A stretch of DNA of 64,000 nt from Corynebacterium hylobatis. GTDB lineage: Bacteria > Actinomycetota > Actinomycetes > Mycobacteriales > Mycobacteriaceae. Within the stretch, counting starts at the first letter, position 1, and each line of letters starts with the position of its first letter. The notes beneath the pieces were generated by a model. It saw only the letters and a program-made list of their open reading frames with translations. It was not told the DNA's origin and searched no databases. Below are positions 26,566 through 36,041 of the stretch, piece after piece. Location of the stretch: NCBI RefSeq assembly GCF_003955685.1, contig NZ_RXHJ01000015.1, forward strand, positions 1 to 64,000. Direction: 5' to 3'. The position numbers and the translations under genes are program-made.

Positions 26566-26972
26566 TCGATCAGCTGCCCCACAGACTCCGGATCCGCGTC
26601 GGAGAGCATCTGGCGGCAGCGGTCATACTCGGCGTCTTCACCGATGAGCTGCGCTGCGCGGGCCAGCGTCGCGATGGCGCGCAGCACTGCCTGGTTCGGC
26701 TCGTGGGAGTAGGGGACCGGGCCCCAGCCCTTCCATCCGTTGGCGCGCAGACGATCCAGCGAACGGTGGTAACCGGTGCGGGCAGTGGCATAGGCGGTGA
26801 GCTTCTCGTCGTCGGTGGACGCGGCGTCGAGAAGCACCTCGGCGCGGGTGGCCCACACGAGCGGGCTGTCCGGATGAGCGAGCGCGGTGTCCGCGGCAGC
26901 GGGATCGGAACCGGCGGCCGGGTCGGCGGGGAGATGGACCGGCGGCGGGGCCAGCATGTCATTGAGTTTCAT
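26556..26972 (-). CDS. DUF3151 family protein
   Basis: A 138-residue actinobacterial protein of unknown function opening MKLNDMLAPPPVHLP, with the family-like WATRAEVLL and a Trp-rich NGWKGWGPVPY core. Predicted soluble and helical. ATG 26972 is set by a -10 box 8 bases upstream; the longer in-frame version is not needed. It is convergent with the AcuI-type reductase. Confidence 0.85.
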   Translation of the reverse strand: MKLNDMLAPPPVHLPADPAAGSDPAAADTALAHPDSPLVWATRAEVLLDAASTDDEKLTAYATARTGYHRSLDRLRANGWKGWGPVPYSHEPNQAVLRAIATLARAAQLIGEDAEYDRCRQMLSDADPESVGQLIDQA

Positions 26973-26980
26973 GCTTTCCG

Positions 26981-26986
26981 AGCCTA
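26981..26986 (-). promoter_or_regulatory. -10 box for leaderless DUF3151 gene
   Basis: On the minus strand TAGGCT ends 8 bases before the ATG at 26972. Confidence 0.45.
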
Positions 26987-27054
26987 GCCGGGAATTCCGG
27001 TCCCGGGTTCCCTCCTGTGTACCCTGACGGAGTGTCACCACGAGGGAAAGAGGA

Positions 27055-29175
27055 ATGATGGGCGTGTCGCGGACGGCAACCCGTGGGGCGGCGTCAGCCG
27101 ATCAACGTGCGGTGCGCCGCATCCCGTACAGGTACGACCTGGACGGCCTGCGCGGCATCGCCATCGCCTTCGTCGTCATCTTCCACGTCTTCGTCGGCCG
27201 GGTCTCCGGCGGTGTGGACGTCTTCCTGCTGCTCAGCGGCTACTTTTTCCTCGGTTCCCAGCTGCGCTACGCCGGCCGGGAGAACGCCTCGGCCAACCCC
27301 TGGTGGCCCATCTGGCGCACCATCCGCCGCCTCTACCCGGCGCTGCTGCTGGTTCTCGGGCTCACCGCCCTGGCCGCGTTGTGGGGGGTGCCGCAGCTGC
27401 GGCGCGTGGAGATCATCGACCAGTTCACCGCCAGCCTCCTCTACTTCCAGAACTGGGAGCTGGCCTCGCAGCAGGCGGACTACAACGTCGCCTCCGGCTC
27501 GGTCAGCCCCCTGCAGCACCTGTGGTCGATGGCGGTCCAGGGACAGTTCTACCTGATGGCCATCGCCCTGGGCATGGTCATCATCTGGGCCCGGCGCGCC
27601 GGGCTGGAGCTGGCCCGGTGGGTGGGCCCGCTGCTGGCCGTGGTCACGGTTGCCTCCTTCGTCTACGCGTGGTGGCTGCATCCCGCTGAGCAGCCGCTGA
27701 ACTACTACTCCACGTGGTCGCGGATGTGGCAGCTGACCCTCGGGGGGTTGCTGGCGCTGCACGGACACCGGCTGAGAGTGCATCCGCGCCTGCAGGAGCT
27801 GTGCACGTGGGTGGGGCTGGCGATGGTGCTGAGCACCGGCCTGCTTCTCGACGGCGCCGCCCTCTTCCCCGGCCCCGCCGCCCTGTACCCGATCGGTGGT
27901 GCGGTCCTGGTGATCCTCGGCGGGGGGCAGGGCGTACTGTCCGGCTGGTTGGCCAACCGCACGATGCGCTGGCTGGGTGACATCGCCTATCCGCTGTACC
28001 TGTGGCACTGGCCGCTGCTCATCCTCAGCCTGATCCTGGTGGGCCGGGAGGATGTCACCTTCTCCCTCGGAGTGATGGTCGTGGTGGTCTCGGTGGTGCT
28101 GGCGGACATCACGCACCGGCTGGTGGAGAAGCCCCTGCGCCAGCACGCGAAACGTCCGTTGGCCGGGGAGCAGCGGGTGGGTGCGGCGCGTGCTCTGCTG
28201 CGTGCTTCCCGTCCCGCGCGCGCCCGAGCCGTGGGCGGTGGGGCGCTGGCTCTGGTCATGGTCGCCCTGCTCACTGTCCAGGGCGTGTGGCAGGTCCGCC
28301 TGTACAACGCCGGCGGTGTGCTTCTCGACGCCACCCGCTACCCCGGCGCCCAGGCCCTGTTCGGCGCCGATGTCCCGGCCACCGAACCCAAGCCCGATCC
28401 GGAGCTGATCGGTTCGATGATCTCGCGGGTGTGGACCGACAACTGTATCTCCCGCTTCGGTGATAATCCGTCGGTCCTGCCGGTCGATGAACGCGGTGAG
28501 GACTGCCTCTTCGGTGACCCGGCGGGCACCCGTGACGTCTACCTGGTGGGTGGTTCACACGCCGAACAGTGGATGCCCCCGCTCAACGCCCTGGGCCGCG
28601 AGCATGGTTTCCGGGTCCTCCCCCTGGTGCGCCAGTCGTGTCCGATCTTCGCCGAGGAACGTGACGGACTCTTCGAACCTGACTGTGTGGAATTCAACCA
28701 GCACGTGCTCACCCGTCTTGCGGAGGTCCAGCCGGACCTGGTGGTCTCCACGACCACGCGACCCTACATCGAGACCGGCAGCAGCCGGGAGGAGGTCCCG
28801 GACTCCTACCTGACGTTCTGGGACTTCCTCGCCGACAACGACATCCCCTTCGCCGGGCTGCGCGACAACCCGTGGAAGACCTTCGAGGACGGCTCGGACC
28901 TCTCCGTGCCGCTGTGCGTGCTCGACATTGAGGACATCTACGCCTGTGGGGTGGTCGAGGACGAGTTCTACCAGCCTGTGGACCCGGCTGCCGTACACCT
29001 GGCGGGCATGCCGCATGCGAAGGCCATCGACACCTCGTCGTGGTTCTGCGTGGACGGGCACTGCCCTGCAGTCATCGGGAACATCTACGTCTACCGCGAC
29101 GGCAACCACCTGAGCGTCCCCTACTCCTACTCCCTGGCGCCGCTGCTGTGGGAGCAGATCGAGGAATTCCTCTGA
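27055..29175 (+). CDS. OafA/YrhL-type acyltransferase with C-terminal SGNH domain
   Basis: A 706-residue membrane protein. Residues about 20-375 form an acyltransferase-3 domain with some ten hydrophobic helices, opening YDLDGLRGIAIAFVVIFHV with the catalytic-type His. After a further membrane helix (about 400-420), an extracellular SGNH-like domain fills about 440-700, with GGSHAEQW holding the Ser-His pair and DGNHLSVPYS near the end. Such proteins O-acetylate surface glycans or lipids; the acceptor here is unknown. ATG 27055 (or 27058) follows GGGAAAGAGG. It is convergent with chaA, with one base between the stops. Confidence 0.92.
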   Translation: MMGVSRTATRGAASADQRAVRRIPYRYDLDGLRGIAIAFVVIFHVFVGRVSGGVDVFLLLSGYFFLGSQLRYAGRENASANPWWPIWRTIRRLYPALLLVLGLTALAALWGVPQLRRVEIIDQFTASLLYFQNWELASQQADYNVASGSVSPLQHLWSMAVQGQFYLMAIALGMVIIWARRAGLELARWVGPLLAVVTVASFVYAWWLHPAEQPLNYYSTWSRMWQLTLGGLLALHGHRLRVHPRLQELCTWVGLAMVLSTGLLLDGAALFPGPAALYPIGGAVLVILGGGQGVLSGWLANRTMRWLGDIAYPLYLWHWPLLILSLILVGREDVTFSLGVMVVVVSVVLADITHRLVEKPLRQHAKRPLAGEQRVGAARALLRASRPARARAVGGGALALVMVALLTVQGVWQVRLYNAGGVLLDATRYPGAQALFGADVPATEPKPDPELIGSMISRVWTDNCISRFGDNPSVLPVDERGEDCLFGDPAGTRDVYLVGGSHAEQWMPPLNALGREHGFRVLPLVRQSCPIFAEERDGLFEPDCVEFNQHVLTRLAEVQPDLVVSTTTRPYIETGSSREEVPDSYLTFWDFLADNDIPFAGLRDNPWKTFEDGSDLSVPLCVLDIEDIYACGVVEDEFYQPVDPAAVHLAGMPHAKAIDTSSWFCVDGHCPAVIGNIYVYRDGNHLSVPYSYSLAPLLWEQIEEFL

Positions 29176-29176
29176 T

Positions 29177-30319
29177 TCAGGCGAAGACACTCATCAGGTA
29201 GACCACGAAGAGCACCAGGTGCGCGGCACCGTGCACCGCGGTCACCCGCGGGCCGGCGAAGGTGGCCAGCGACATGAGCATCGTCACCGCCAACATGACC
29301 AGGTTCACCGGGGACTCAGCGAAGATGACGGTCTGCCCGGTGAGCAGGGAGATGATGAGCACCGCCGGGATACTCATACCCACAGTGGAGACCAGGGCAC
29401 CGTGGGTCAGGTTGCTCACCCGCTGGATCTCGCCCGTCAAGGCCGCCCGGAGGGTGGTGATGGTCTCCGGGAGGAAGACGATGGTGGCGATGATGATGCC
29501 CGACAGCGCAACGGGGGCGCCGGCGTGGTCGAGGGCGGTGTCGAGAAGCGCAGCCATGTTGTGGCTGAGCAGCACGATGGGGGCGACCAACGCGAGCAGC
29601 AGACCAAAATGGGTGGACACCTCCACGCGGTGCTCGGCGATGACCGCAGCCACCGGGACCTTCTGCGCGGGTGTGTCCGCCAGGCCGACCTCCTGGAAAT
29701 CCGTCTTCTGCACGCCCATCTGGCGGTAGAGGAAGAAGAGGTAGAGGACAACCGTCAGAATGATCACCGGTACCGCCTGCCCGGTGGTGAAGGAACCACC
29801 GGTGCCCATGAACCCCGGCACCACGAAGGCCAGGGCGGCGAGCAGGGCGATCATCACCAGGTACTGGGAGGTACCCGTGCGGTTGTGCGCCAGTGAGCCG
29901 TGGCGCAGTCCACCGATGAGCAGCGCCAGACCCAGCACCAGGTTGAGGATGATCATGCTCACCGCCATGATGGAGTCCCGCCCGATGGTGGTGTGCTCCC
30001 CGGGGCCGAGCATCACCGCCGAGATGAGGATGACCTCGATACCCACCACCGAGAGGGTGAGCACGAGCGTGCCGTAGGGATCACCCAGGCGGTGGGCCAG
30101 CGCCTCCGCCTGTTCCATCACCCCGAAGGCGCAGACCACGATGACGGCGATGACCGCCACCAGCACTGACCAGATGACCGGGGAGGAGGAGTCCGGAGAC
30201 AGCAGCGGCCCCAGCAGGGAGAAGAGGAGGAATCCGAGCCAACCCACCAGCAGGCGGAGCACCACCGAGGGGGAGAAATAGCTGCGGACCGTAGTGGACG
30301 GCGCCACAGGCAGAGACAT
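29177..30319 (-). CDS. chaA: Calcium/sodium-proton antiporter, ChaA type
   Basis: A 380-residue membrane protein with about eleven hydrophobic helices. The two halves carry the acidic CaCA-superfamily alpha-repeat motifs: VVGIEVILIS in the first half and VFLPETITTLRAAL in the second. It probably exchanges Ca2+ or Na+ for protons across the membrane. The ATG at 30319 follows AGGAAAAG on the minus strand; the much longer in-frame extension overlaps maf and is not credible. It lies between the acyltransferase and maf. Confidence 0.9.
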   Translation of the reverse strand: MSLPVAPSTTVRSYFSPSVVLRLLVGWLGFLLFSLLGPLLSPDSSSPVIWSVLVAVIAVIVVCAFGVMEQAEALAHRLGDPYGTLVLTLSVVGIEVILISAVMLGPGEHTTIGRDSIMAVSMIILNLVLGLALLIGGLRHGSLAHNRTGTSQYLVMIALLAALAFVVPGFMGTGGSFTTGQAVPVIILTVVLYLFFLYRQMGVQKTDFQEVGLADTPAQKVPVAAVIAEHRVEVSTHFGLLLALVAPIVLLSHNMAALLDTALDHAGAPVALSGIIIATIVFLPETITTLRAALTGEIQRVSNLTHGALVSTVGMSIPAVLIISLLTGQTVIFAESPVNLVMLAVTMLMSLATFAGPRVTAVHGAAHLVLFVVYLMSVFA

Positions 30320-30428
30320 GGTGAAGACTTTTCCTGGTTCCGGGGCCGTCCCCGTCCGTACTGGACCGCGCCGGGCCGTCCCGGGCGGAGAAGCGCTTGT
30401 TGGGCCAGATGGTACCCGAAGCGGCTGG

Positions 30429-31022
30429 TCAGCGGTTCCAGAAGTCGTTGACGTTGAGCCCGAAGGAGTACAGGGCGCGGCGCACCAGCGGCAGGGACAG
30501 ACCGATGACGGAGGAGGGGTCACCCTCGATCCGGTCGATGAACCAGCCGCCGAGGGCCTCCAGGGTGAAGGCACCCGCGCACTGCAACGGTTCCCCGGAG
30601 TGCGCGTAGGCGGCGATATCGGCCTCGGAGGCCTGCGCGAAATACACCAGCGTGGAGGTGGTCTCCACCACCTTCTGCTCACCGAAGAGCACACAGTGGC
30701 CGGTGAGCAGCTCTGCCTTCTTCCCGGCCTGCTCCCGCCAGCGCCCGATGGTGCGTTCCGGGGTGTGGGGCTTGCCCTGGAGGCGGCCGTCGAGAAGCAG
30801 CATGGAGTCGCCGCCGATGACCACGTCACCGGGGAAGTCACCCGCGACGGCCTGCGCCTTCGCCTCGGCGAGCGCGGCGACGCGCTCGGCCGGCGGGGCT
30901 TCGGCAAGCGATGTGAGCAGAGCGTCCTCGTCCACGTCGGCGGGGCGGATGAGTGGATCCACGCCGGCGCTGGAGAGGATCATCCGCCGTGAGGGGGAGG
31001 AGGAGGCCAGGACGATCCGCAT
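30429..31022 (-). CDS. maf: Maf-like nucleotide pyrophosphatase
   Basis: A 197-residue house-cleaning pyrophosphatase acting on modified nucleoside triphosphates. Family motifs are ASSSPSRRMIL at the N-terminus, VVIGGDSMLLL in the middle and EGDPSSVIGLSLP near the end. Its ATG overlaps the accE stop (TGATG on the minus strand), so it is translationally coupled to the carboxylase genes, a conserved actinobacterial arrangement. Confidence 0.93.
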   Translation of the reverse strand: MRIVLASSSPSRRMILSSAGVDPLIRPADVDEDALLTSLAEAPPAERVAALAEAKAQAVAGDFPGDVVIGGDSMLLLDGRLQGKPHTPERTIGRWREQAGKKAELLTGHCVLFGEQKVVETTSTLVYFAQASEADIAAYAHSGEPLQCAGAFTLEALGGWFIDRIEGDPSSVIGLSLPLVRRALYSFGLNVNDFWNR

Positions 31023-31237
31023 CAGTAGAAGGTGACGTTGCGGAAGGCGTTCGGGTTGTACAGGGTGGTGCGCTGGAGGCGGTCCTCCGGACGGCCCCAC
31101 AGGTTGCGCTCGCCGGACTCCTCGGCGGGACGCTGCTTCGCCAGCGCGGTGAGCACGGCAGTCAGCGCGGCGATCTCGGTGGCGCTCGGGTTGCCTTTGA
31201 GCACCCTGAACAGCGGCTTGGTGGCGGTGATGGTCAC
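31022..31237 (-). CDS. accE: Acyl-CoA carboxylase epsilon subunit
   Basis: A 71-residue protein, small even for this family. The conserved core is LFRVLKGNPSATEIAALTAVL with SGERNLWGRPEDR at the end, the pattern of actinobacterial epsilon subunits that stabilise AccD-AccBC holoenzymes. Start is GTG 31237 behind TAAGGAGCCG. It lies 10 bases after accD2 and overlaps maf, so accD2-accE-maf is an operon. Confidence 0.9.
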   Translation of the reverse strand: MTITATKPLFRVLKGNPSATEIAALTAVLTALAKQRPAEESGERNLWGRPEDRLQRTTLYNPNAFRNVTFY

Positions 31238-31247
31238 GATCGGCTCC

Positions 31248-32789
31248 TTACAGGGGGATGTTTCCGTGTTTCTTCGCCGGCTGCTGGATGACCTTGCGGT
31301 CGAGCAGACGGAGGCCCTCGATGAGCTGGGCGCGGGTGGTGGACGGCTCGATGACCGCATCGACGAGGCTGCGCTCGGCGGCCAGATAGGGGTTGATGTA
31401 GTTCTCCGCGTAGGTCGCCTCGTCGATCCTGTCACCCAGCGCCGCGGCAGCTGCGCGGGCCTCGGTGACGGCGATCTCCGCGGTGGGCCAGGCGAAGACG
31501 AGGTCCGCGCCCAGGTCCTTCGAACCCATGAGGACATAGGACGGACCGATCGCCTTGCGGGTGATGACGGTGACCTTGCCGACGCTGGCCTCGGCATAAG
31601 CGTAGGCCAGCTTCGCCCCACGGCGCAGCACTCCGCCGTGCTCATGATCCTCGCCCGGCAGGAAACCGGGGGAGTCCACGAACTCGACGACGGGGATGTT
31701 GAAGGCGTCGCAGGTGCGGATGAAACGCGCGGCCTTCTCCGCGGCCGGCGAATCGAGGCAGCCGGCGAGCTCGGTCGGCTGGTTGGCCACCACGCCGACG
31801 GTCCGGCCCTCGATACGTGCCAGGCCGGTGATGATGTTGGCGGCGTAACCGGCCTGCAGTTCCAGCAGCACACCGTTGTCGACGACCCGGCGGATGACTT
31901 CGTGGGCGTCGTAGGCGTGGGTGTCCGAGTCCGGGATGATGCTGTCGAGCTCCCGGTCGGTGTCGTTGATCGCCAGGGAGGTCTCGGTCTCCGGGCGCGG
32001 GGCCTCGGCACGGTTGTTCGCCGGCAGGTAGGAGACGAGCTCCTTCGCCAGGACCATCGCGTCCAGATCGGTTGGCGCGGTGAGGTGCGCCGTGCCGGAG
32101 GTCGTCGCGTGCACCGCGGCGCTGCCCAGGGACTCCGGGGTGGCGGCGGCACCGGTGACCTTCTCCACCACGTCGGTGGCGGCCAGGTGCAGCGAACCGC
32201 CGTCCTCGACCATGACCACGACGTCGGCGAAGACCGGGGCCAGGGCATGCAGGCCCTCCGTGTGGCCGGCGACGACCGCGATCTGGGGGATCAGACCTGA
32301 TGCGGTGGTGGTGCGCGCCAGGATCCGCGAGTACATCGACAGGGTGACGATGCCCTCGGCGATGCGCGCGCCCGCGCCCTCGTGGATGCCGATGATCGGC
32401 ACACCGGTCTTTATCGCCAGGTCGTAGATCTTGATGATCTTCTCCCCGTACATCTCACCGAGCATGCCGTCGAAGATGGTGGCGTCCTGGGAGAATACGC
32501 AGACCTTGCGGCCGTTGACGGTGCCGTAACCGGTGACCACACCGTCGGTCAGTGGACGCTCGGCGTCCATACCGAACTGGGTGGAGCGGTGGCGGGCGAG
32601 GGCGTCGGTCTCCACGAAGGAATTCTCGTCCAGAAGAGCCAGCACACGCTCGCGCGCAGTGGCACGGCCAGAGGCGTGGACCGCCTCAACGGCGTCGGTC
32701 CCCACCGGGGCCTCGGCCTCCGCCAGTCGGGCACGCAGGTCGGCGAGCCTTCCGGCGGTGGTCGTGAGATCAGGGGAGGTGGAAGTCAT
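31248..32789 (-). CDS. accD2: Acyl-CoA carboxylase beta subunit (AccD2/DtsR2)
   Basis: A 513-residue carboxyltransferase subunit. It carries the acyl-CoA carboxylase signatures EGAGARIAEG (N-terminal oxyanion loop) and the C-terminal biotin-site region (MGSKDLGADLVFAWPTAEIA). It pairs with AccBC and AccE, and is a paralogue of AccD1 just upstream. In corynebacteria this subunit belongs to the carboxylase set for mycolic-acid precursors. The ATG 32789 is fixed by a -10 box 8 bases upstream, behind the GC-rich hairpin that separates it from accD1. Confidence 0.95.
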   Translation of the reverse strand: MTSTSPDLTTTAGRLADLRARLAEAEAPVGTDAVEAVHASGRATARERVLALLDENSFVETDALARHRSTQFGMDAERPLTDGVVTGYGTVNGRKVCVFSQDATIFDGMLGEMYGEKIIKIYDLAIKTGVPIIGIHEGAGARIAEGIVTLSMYSRILARTTTASGLIPQIAVVAGHTEGLHALAPVFADVVVMVEDGGSLHLAATDVVEKVTGAAATPESLGSAAVHATTSGTAHLTAPTDLDAMVLAKELVSYLPANNRAEAPRPETETSLAINDTDRELDSIIPDSDTHAYDAHEVIRRVVDNGVLLELQAGYAANIITGLARIEGRTVGVVANQPTELAGCLDSPAAEKAARFIRTCDAFNIPVVEFVDSPGFLPGEDHEHGGVLRRGAKLAYAYAEASVGKVTVITRKAIGPSYVLMGSKDLGADLVFAWPTAEIAVTEARAAAAALGDRIDEATYAENYINPYLAAERSLVDAVIEPSTTRAQLIEGLRLLDRKVIQQPAKKHGNIPL

Positions 32790-32797
32790 GGTCCTAC

Positions 32798-32803
32798 AGT
32801 CTA
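32798..32803 (-). promoter_or_regulatory. -10 box for leaderless accD2
   Basis: On the minus strand TAGACT ends 8 bases before the ATG at 32789, giving accD2-accE-maf a promoter of its own between the terminator of accD1 and the gene. Confidence 0.5.
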
Positions 32804-32813
32804 GACGGCGCAA

Positions 32814-32845
32814 CCCCGCCCGCGTCACGCGGGACGCGGGCGGGG
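32814..32845 (-). terminator. GC-rich hairpin between accD1 and accD2
   Basis: Arms of 13 bp, CCCCGCCCGCGTC at 32814-32826 and GACGCGGGCGGGG at 32833-32845, pair perfectly around 6 bases. It starts 27 bases past the accD1 stop on the minus strand. TTGCGCC follows, so the U-tract is weak, but the strong stem should attenuate read-through into accD2. Confidence 0.65.
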
Positions 32846-32871
32846 CAGCACCGGATGGTGAAAGAGATGTT

Positions 32872-34503
32872 TTACAGCGGGATGTTGCCGTGCTTGCGCG
32901 CCGGACGGGAGACGTTCTTGTCCTTGTACAGGCGCAGGTTGCGGGCGATCATGCCACGGGTCTCCGACGGCAGGATGACCGCGTCAATGAGGCCACGCTC
33001 GGCGGCCTTGTACGGGTTGAGCATGTGGTCCTCGTACTCGCGCTCGAAGGACTTGGCCAGCTCGACCACGTCGAGGCCCTTATCGGCGGCCTCCTTGAGC
33101 TCCTTGCGGTAGATGAAGCCTACGGCGCCGGCGGCACCCATGACGGCGATCTGGGCGGTCGGCCATGCCAGGTTGACGTCGGCGCCCAGGCCCTTGGAAC
33201 CCATCACGCAGTAGGCGCCACCGTAGGCCTTGCGCATGGTGACGGTGATCTTCGGGACGGTGGCCTCGCCGTAGGCGTAGAGGAGCTTCGCGCCGCGGCG
33301 GAGGATACCGCCGTATTCCTGGCCGGCACCGGGCAGGAAGCCCGGGACGTCGACCAGCATGACGATCGGGATGTTGAAGGCGTCGCAGGTGCGGATGAAG
33401 CGGGCGGCCTTCTCGGAGGAGTCGATGTCCAGGCAGCCGGCGTAGACGGAGGGCTGGTTGGCCACGAAGCCGACCGACTGGCCCTCGATGCGGCCGAAGG
33501 CGATGACGACGTTCTCGGCGCGCTCAGCCTGGATCTCCAGGTACTCGCCGTCGTCGGTCAGGCACTCGATGACCTCACGGACATCGTAGGGCTGGGTGGG
33601 GGAATCCGGGATGATGCCGTCCAGGCGCAGGTCATCGGCGGTGATGTTCTCGCCCACGGCACCTTCGTCGGCGCTGTACTCCTCGATCGGGGCGAGGGTG
33701 CGGTTGTTCGAGGGCAGGAAGCTGACCAGGTCCTGCACCCAGTCGAGGGCCTCCTCGTCGGTCTTCGCGGTGAAGTGGGAGTTGCCGGCGGTGGACATGT
33801 GCGTGGTGGCTCCACCGAGCTCCTCCTGGGTGATCTCCTCGCCGGTGACGGTCTTGATCACGTCTGGGCCGGTGACGAACATCTTGGAGGTCTTCTCCAC
33901 CATGACGACGAAGTCGGTCAGGGCGGGGGAGTAGGCGTTGCCGCCAGCGGAGGCACCCATGATCACGGAGATCTGCGGGACCACACCCGAGGCGTGGATG
34001 TTCTGGTAGAAGGTGCGGGCGATCATGTCCAGGGACACGGCGCCGTCCTGGATGCGGGCGCCGGCGCCCTCGTACAGGCCGATGAGCGGGCGGCCGGTGG
34101 TCACGGCCAGATCCATGATCTTGATCATCTTCTCGCCGTAGACCTCTCCCAGGGCGCCACCGAAGACGGTGCCGTCCTGGGAGAAGATGCATACCTCGCG
34201 GCCGTCAATGGTGCCCCAGCCGGTGACGATGCCGTCGGTGGTCGGGCGCTTCTTGCCCATGCCGAAGTCGGAGGTGCGGTGCTTGGCCAGCATGTCGGTC
34301 TCGACGAAGGAACCCTCGTCGAGGAGGTAATCGAGTCGCTCACGTGCGGTAAGTCGGTTCTGGGAGTGGACGCGCTCGACGGCTTTCTCACCCATCGGGT
34401 AGGTGGCCTCGGCGCGGCGACGCTTCAGGTCGGCGATCTTGCCGGCGGTGGTGGTCACGTCGGACAGCTCGGACAGGTCCGTCAAAGGTGAGGAAATGGT
34501 CAT
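32872..34503 (-). CDS. accD1: Acyl-CoA carboxylase beta subunit (AccD1/DtsR1)
   Basis: A 543-residue carboxyltransferase subunit that with AccBC (and AccE) forms acetyl-CoA carboxylase, making malonyl-CoA for fatty acids. Signatures are [11 protein letters not shown], the glycine-rich [14 protein letters not shown] and [20 protein letters not shown]. The ATG at 34503 lies 8 bases behind a -10 box, so the mRNA is probably leaderless. It diverges from birA, whose product biotinylates AccBC. Confidence 0.95.
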   Translation of the reverse strand: MTISSPLTDLSELSDVTTTAGKIADLKRRRAEATYPMGEKAVERVHSQNRLTARERLDYLLDEGSFVETDMLAKHRTSDFGMGKKRPTTDGIVTGWGTIDGREVCIFSQDGTVFGGALGEVYGEKMIKIMDLAVTTGRPLIGLYEGAGARIQDGAVSLDMIARTFYQNIHASGVVPQISVIMGASAGGNAYSPALTDFVVMVEKTSKMFVTGPDVIKTVTGEEITQEELGGATTHMSTAGNSHFTAKTDEEALDWVQDLVSFLPSNNRTLAPIEEYSADEGAVGENITADDLRLDGIIPDSPTQPYDVREVIECLTDDGEYLEIQAERAENVVIAFGRIEGQSVGFVANQPSVYAGCLDIDSSEKAARFIRTCDAFNIPIVMLVDVPGFLPGAGQEYGGILRRGAKLLYAYGEATVPKITVTMRKAYGGAYCVMGSKGLGADVNLAWPTAQIAVMGAAGAVGFIYRKELKEAADKGLDVVELAKSFEREYEDHMLNPYKAAERGLIDAVILPSETRGMIARNLRLYKDKNVSRPARKHGNIPL

Positions 34504-34511
34504 GTTTGGGA

Positions 34512-34517
34512 ATAGTA
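34512..34517 (-). promoter_or_regulatory. -10 box for leaderless accD1
   Basis: On the minus strand TACTAT ends 8 bases before the ATG at 34503, in the 152-bp gap shared with divergent birA. Confidence 0.5.
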
Positions 34518-34642
34518 GACCCTTGGGCCGCTAGTTTCCACAACGAAACCTGTGTGATGAGCGTCACGCGCCGGGAAGTCGCAGGTGAAACGCTTTTCCG
34601 GACGAAAATATCGGTGTGTCGGATGGTGCGGGAGCGACGCAT

Positions 34643-34648
34643 TAGGCT
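34643..34648 (+). promoter_or_regulatory. -10 box for leaderless birA
   Basis: TAGGCT ends 7 bases before the GTG at 34656, which selects that codon as the birA start. Confidence 0.5.
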
Positions 34649-34655
34649 TAGCGGT

Positions 34656-35444
34656 GTGACCCCTGACGATATTTCTCGCGAACTGGCAGGCCGCCTGCCG
34701 CAGTACGCACGTGTCCGGTGGACGGAATCCACTGGTTCTACCAACGCTGATCTGCTCGCAGACGTTACAGCCCCCGCCTGGTCCGCCCTCATGGCCGACC
34801 ACCAGTCCGCCGGCCGTGGCCGGCTGGGCCGGCCCTGGACCACACCCGCCGGTTCCCAGGCCATCCTCTCCGTCCTGCTGCGCCCCACCCCCGCCGAACT
34901 GGACCGGCTGGGCACCATCCCCCTGGCCACCGGTCTGGCCGTCCTCGATGCCGTCCGCGCTGTCGCCGGCGTGGCTGCCGGCCCTGAACTCAAATGGCCC
35001 AACGACGTCCTCTGGGACGGGCGGAAACTCTGCGGCATCCTCTCCGAGGCGGCCGGCTTCCCCGCGGATCCCCGCATTGTCGTCGGTCTGGGCATCAACG
35101 TGAGCCTGACGCGTGAGCAGCTGCCGGTACCGCACGCCACCTCCCTGGCCCTTGAGGGGGTCGAGGTATCCGCGCAGGACATGGCCGTGGCCGCACTCGA
35201 GGCCCTGCACCGCCGACTACGGCAGTGGGCCACCGGCGACCGCACCCTCATGGATGATTACCGCGCCGAATGCATCACCATCGGCAAGCCCGTGCGGGTG
35301 GAGGCCCCCACCGGGGAACTCTTCGGCACCGTCACCGACGTCGCCCCCGACGGGCGCATCGACCTGCGCGCCGAGGACGGCACCCGCCACCTCATCGCCG
35401 CCGGGGATGTCACGCACCTGCGCCGCACCGACGCCAGCTACTGA
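34656..35444 (+). CDS. birA: Biotin--protein ligase
   Basis: A 262-residue ligase that makes biotinyl-AMP and attaches biotin to AccBC and Pyc. The ligase core has STGSTN near residue 26, the biotin/ATP loop GRGRLGR at 53-59, KWPNDVLW and the C-terminal SH3-like domain (TGELFGTVTDVAPDG). There is no N-terminal helix-turn-helix, so it is a monofunctional enzyme, not a repressor. The GTG start is chosen from the -10 box 7 bases upstream. Confidence 0.94.
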   Translation: MTPDDISRELAGRLPQYARVRWTESTGSTNADLLADVTAPAWSALMADHQSAGRGRLGRPWTTPAGSQAILSVLLRPTPAELDRLGTIPLATGLAVLDAVRAVAGVAAGPELKWPNDVLWDGRKLCGILSEAAGFPADPRIVVGLGINVSLTREQLPVPHATSLALEGVEVSAQDMAVAALEALHRRLRQWATGDRTLMDDYRAECITIGKPVRVEAPTGELFGTVTDVAPDGRIDLRAEDGTRHLIAAGDVTHLRRTDASY

Positions 35445-35495
35445 CCGGTCGCCCGGCTGGTTATGGCCAGTCGGGTACCGAACAGGTGTGCAGGG

Positions 35496-35501
35496 TATGA
35501 T
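35496..35501 (+). promoter_or_regulatory. -10 box for the PH-domain gene
   Basis: TATGAT ends 8 bases before the ATG at 35510, indicating a leaderless transcript. Confidence 0.45.
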
Positions 35502-35509
35502 GCCGCCAC

Positions 35510-35983
35510 ATGGAACTGTTCCGGCCCGATGAAGGAGAAGTGGTGCGCGCCGACCTCACGTCGCCGCTGCGTACCCTCACCTTCCCCGTGCTCGAACTCA
35601 TCCTGGTCACCGGCCTGTCCTGGATGCTCATCGGCTGGCTCGACCAACCCGGCATGGAGGTGGAATCCCAGCTGCGTAATGCCGTGGTGATCATCTGGGC
35701 GGCACTGTCCCTCTGGCGCTTCGGACTGCCTCTGCTCCGTGCCCGCCGCCAGCGCTTCGTGGTCACCGACCGCCGCATCGTGGTGCGCGCCGGAGCGCTG
35801 CGCTCCCGCACCGACTCCATCCCGCTGCGGGACATCCGCTCCGTGAAACGCCGCCGCAACGGCATCTCCCTGGCGATCGCGGGCTATGACCGTCCGCTGC
35901 ACTTCCCGGATGTGCCCCGGGCCAAGAGGGTTGCCGGACTCATCGAGAATTCGCTGCCGTCCGCGCAGGCGAACTACTGGTGA
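35510..35983 (+). CDS. PH-domain membrane protein
   Basis: A 157-residue protein with two membrane helices (about 22-42 and 55-75), followed by a cytoplasmic bacterial PH-like domain (about 80-145, opening RRQRFVVTDRRIVVRAGAL and SIPLRDIRSVKRRRNG). Function unknown; the position between birA and purK is typical for corynebacteria. Confidence 0.85.
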   Translation: MELFRPDEGEVVRADLTSPLRTLTFPVLELILVTGLSWMLIGWLDQPGMEVESQLRNAVVIIWAALSLWRFGLPLLRARRQRFVVTDRRIVVRAGALRSRTDSIPLRDIRSVKRRRNGISLAIAGYDRPLHFPDVPRAKRVAGLIENSLPSAQANYW

Positions 35984-36028
35984 ACCGGCGCGCAGCAACC
36001 GCACTACTGGTGCAGGGTCTGTGCTGGC

Positions 36029-36034
36029 TATAGT
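36029..36034 (+). promoter_or_regulatory. -10 box for leaderless purK
   Basis: TATAGT ends 7 bases before the GTG at 36042 and supports that start. Confidence 0.5.
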
Positions 36035-36041
36035 TGGGCAC

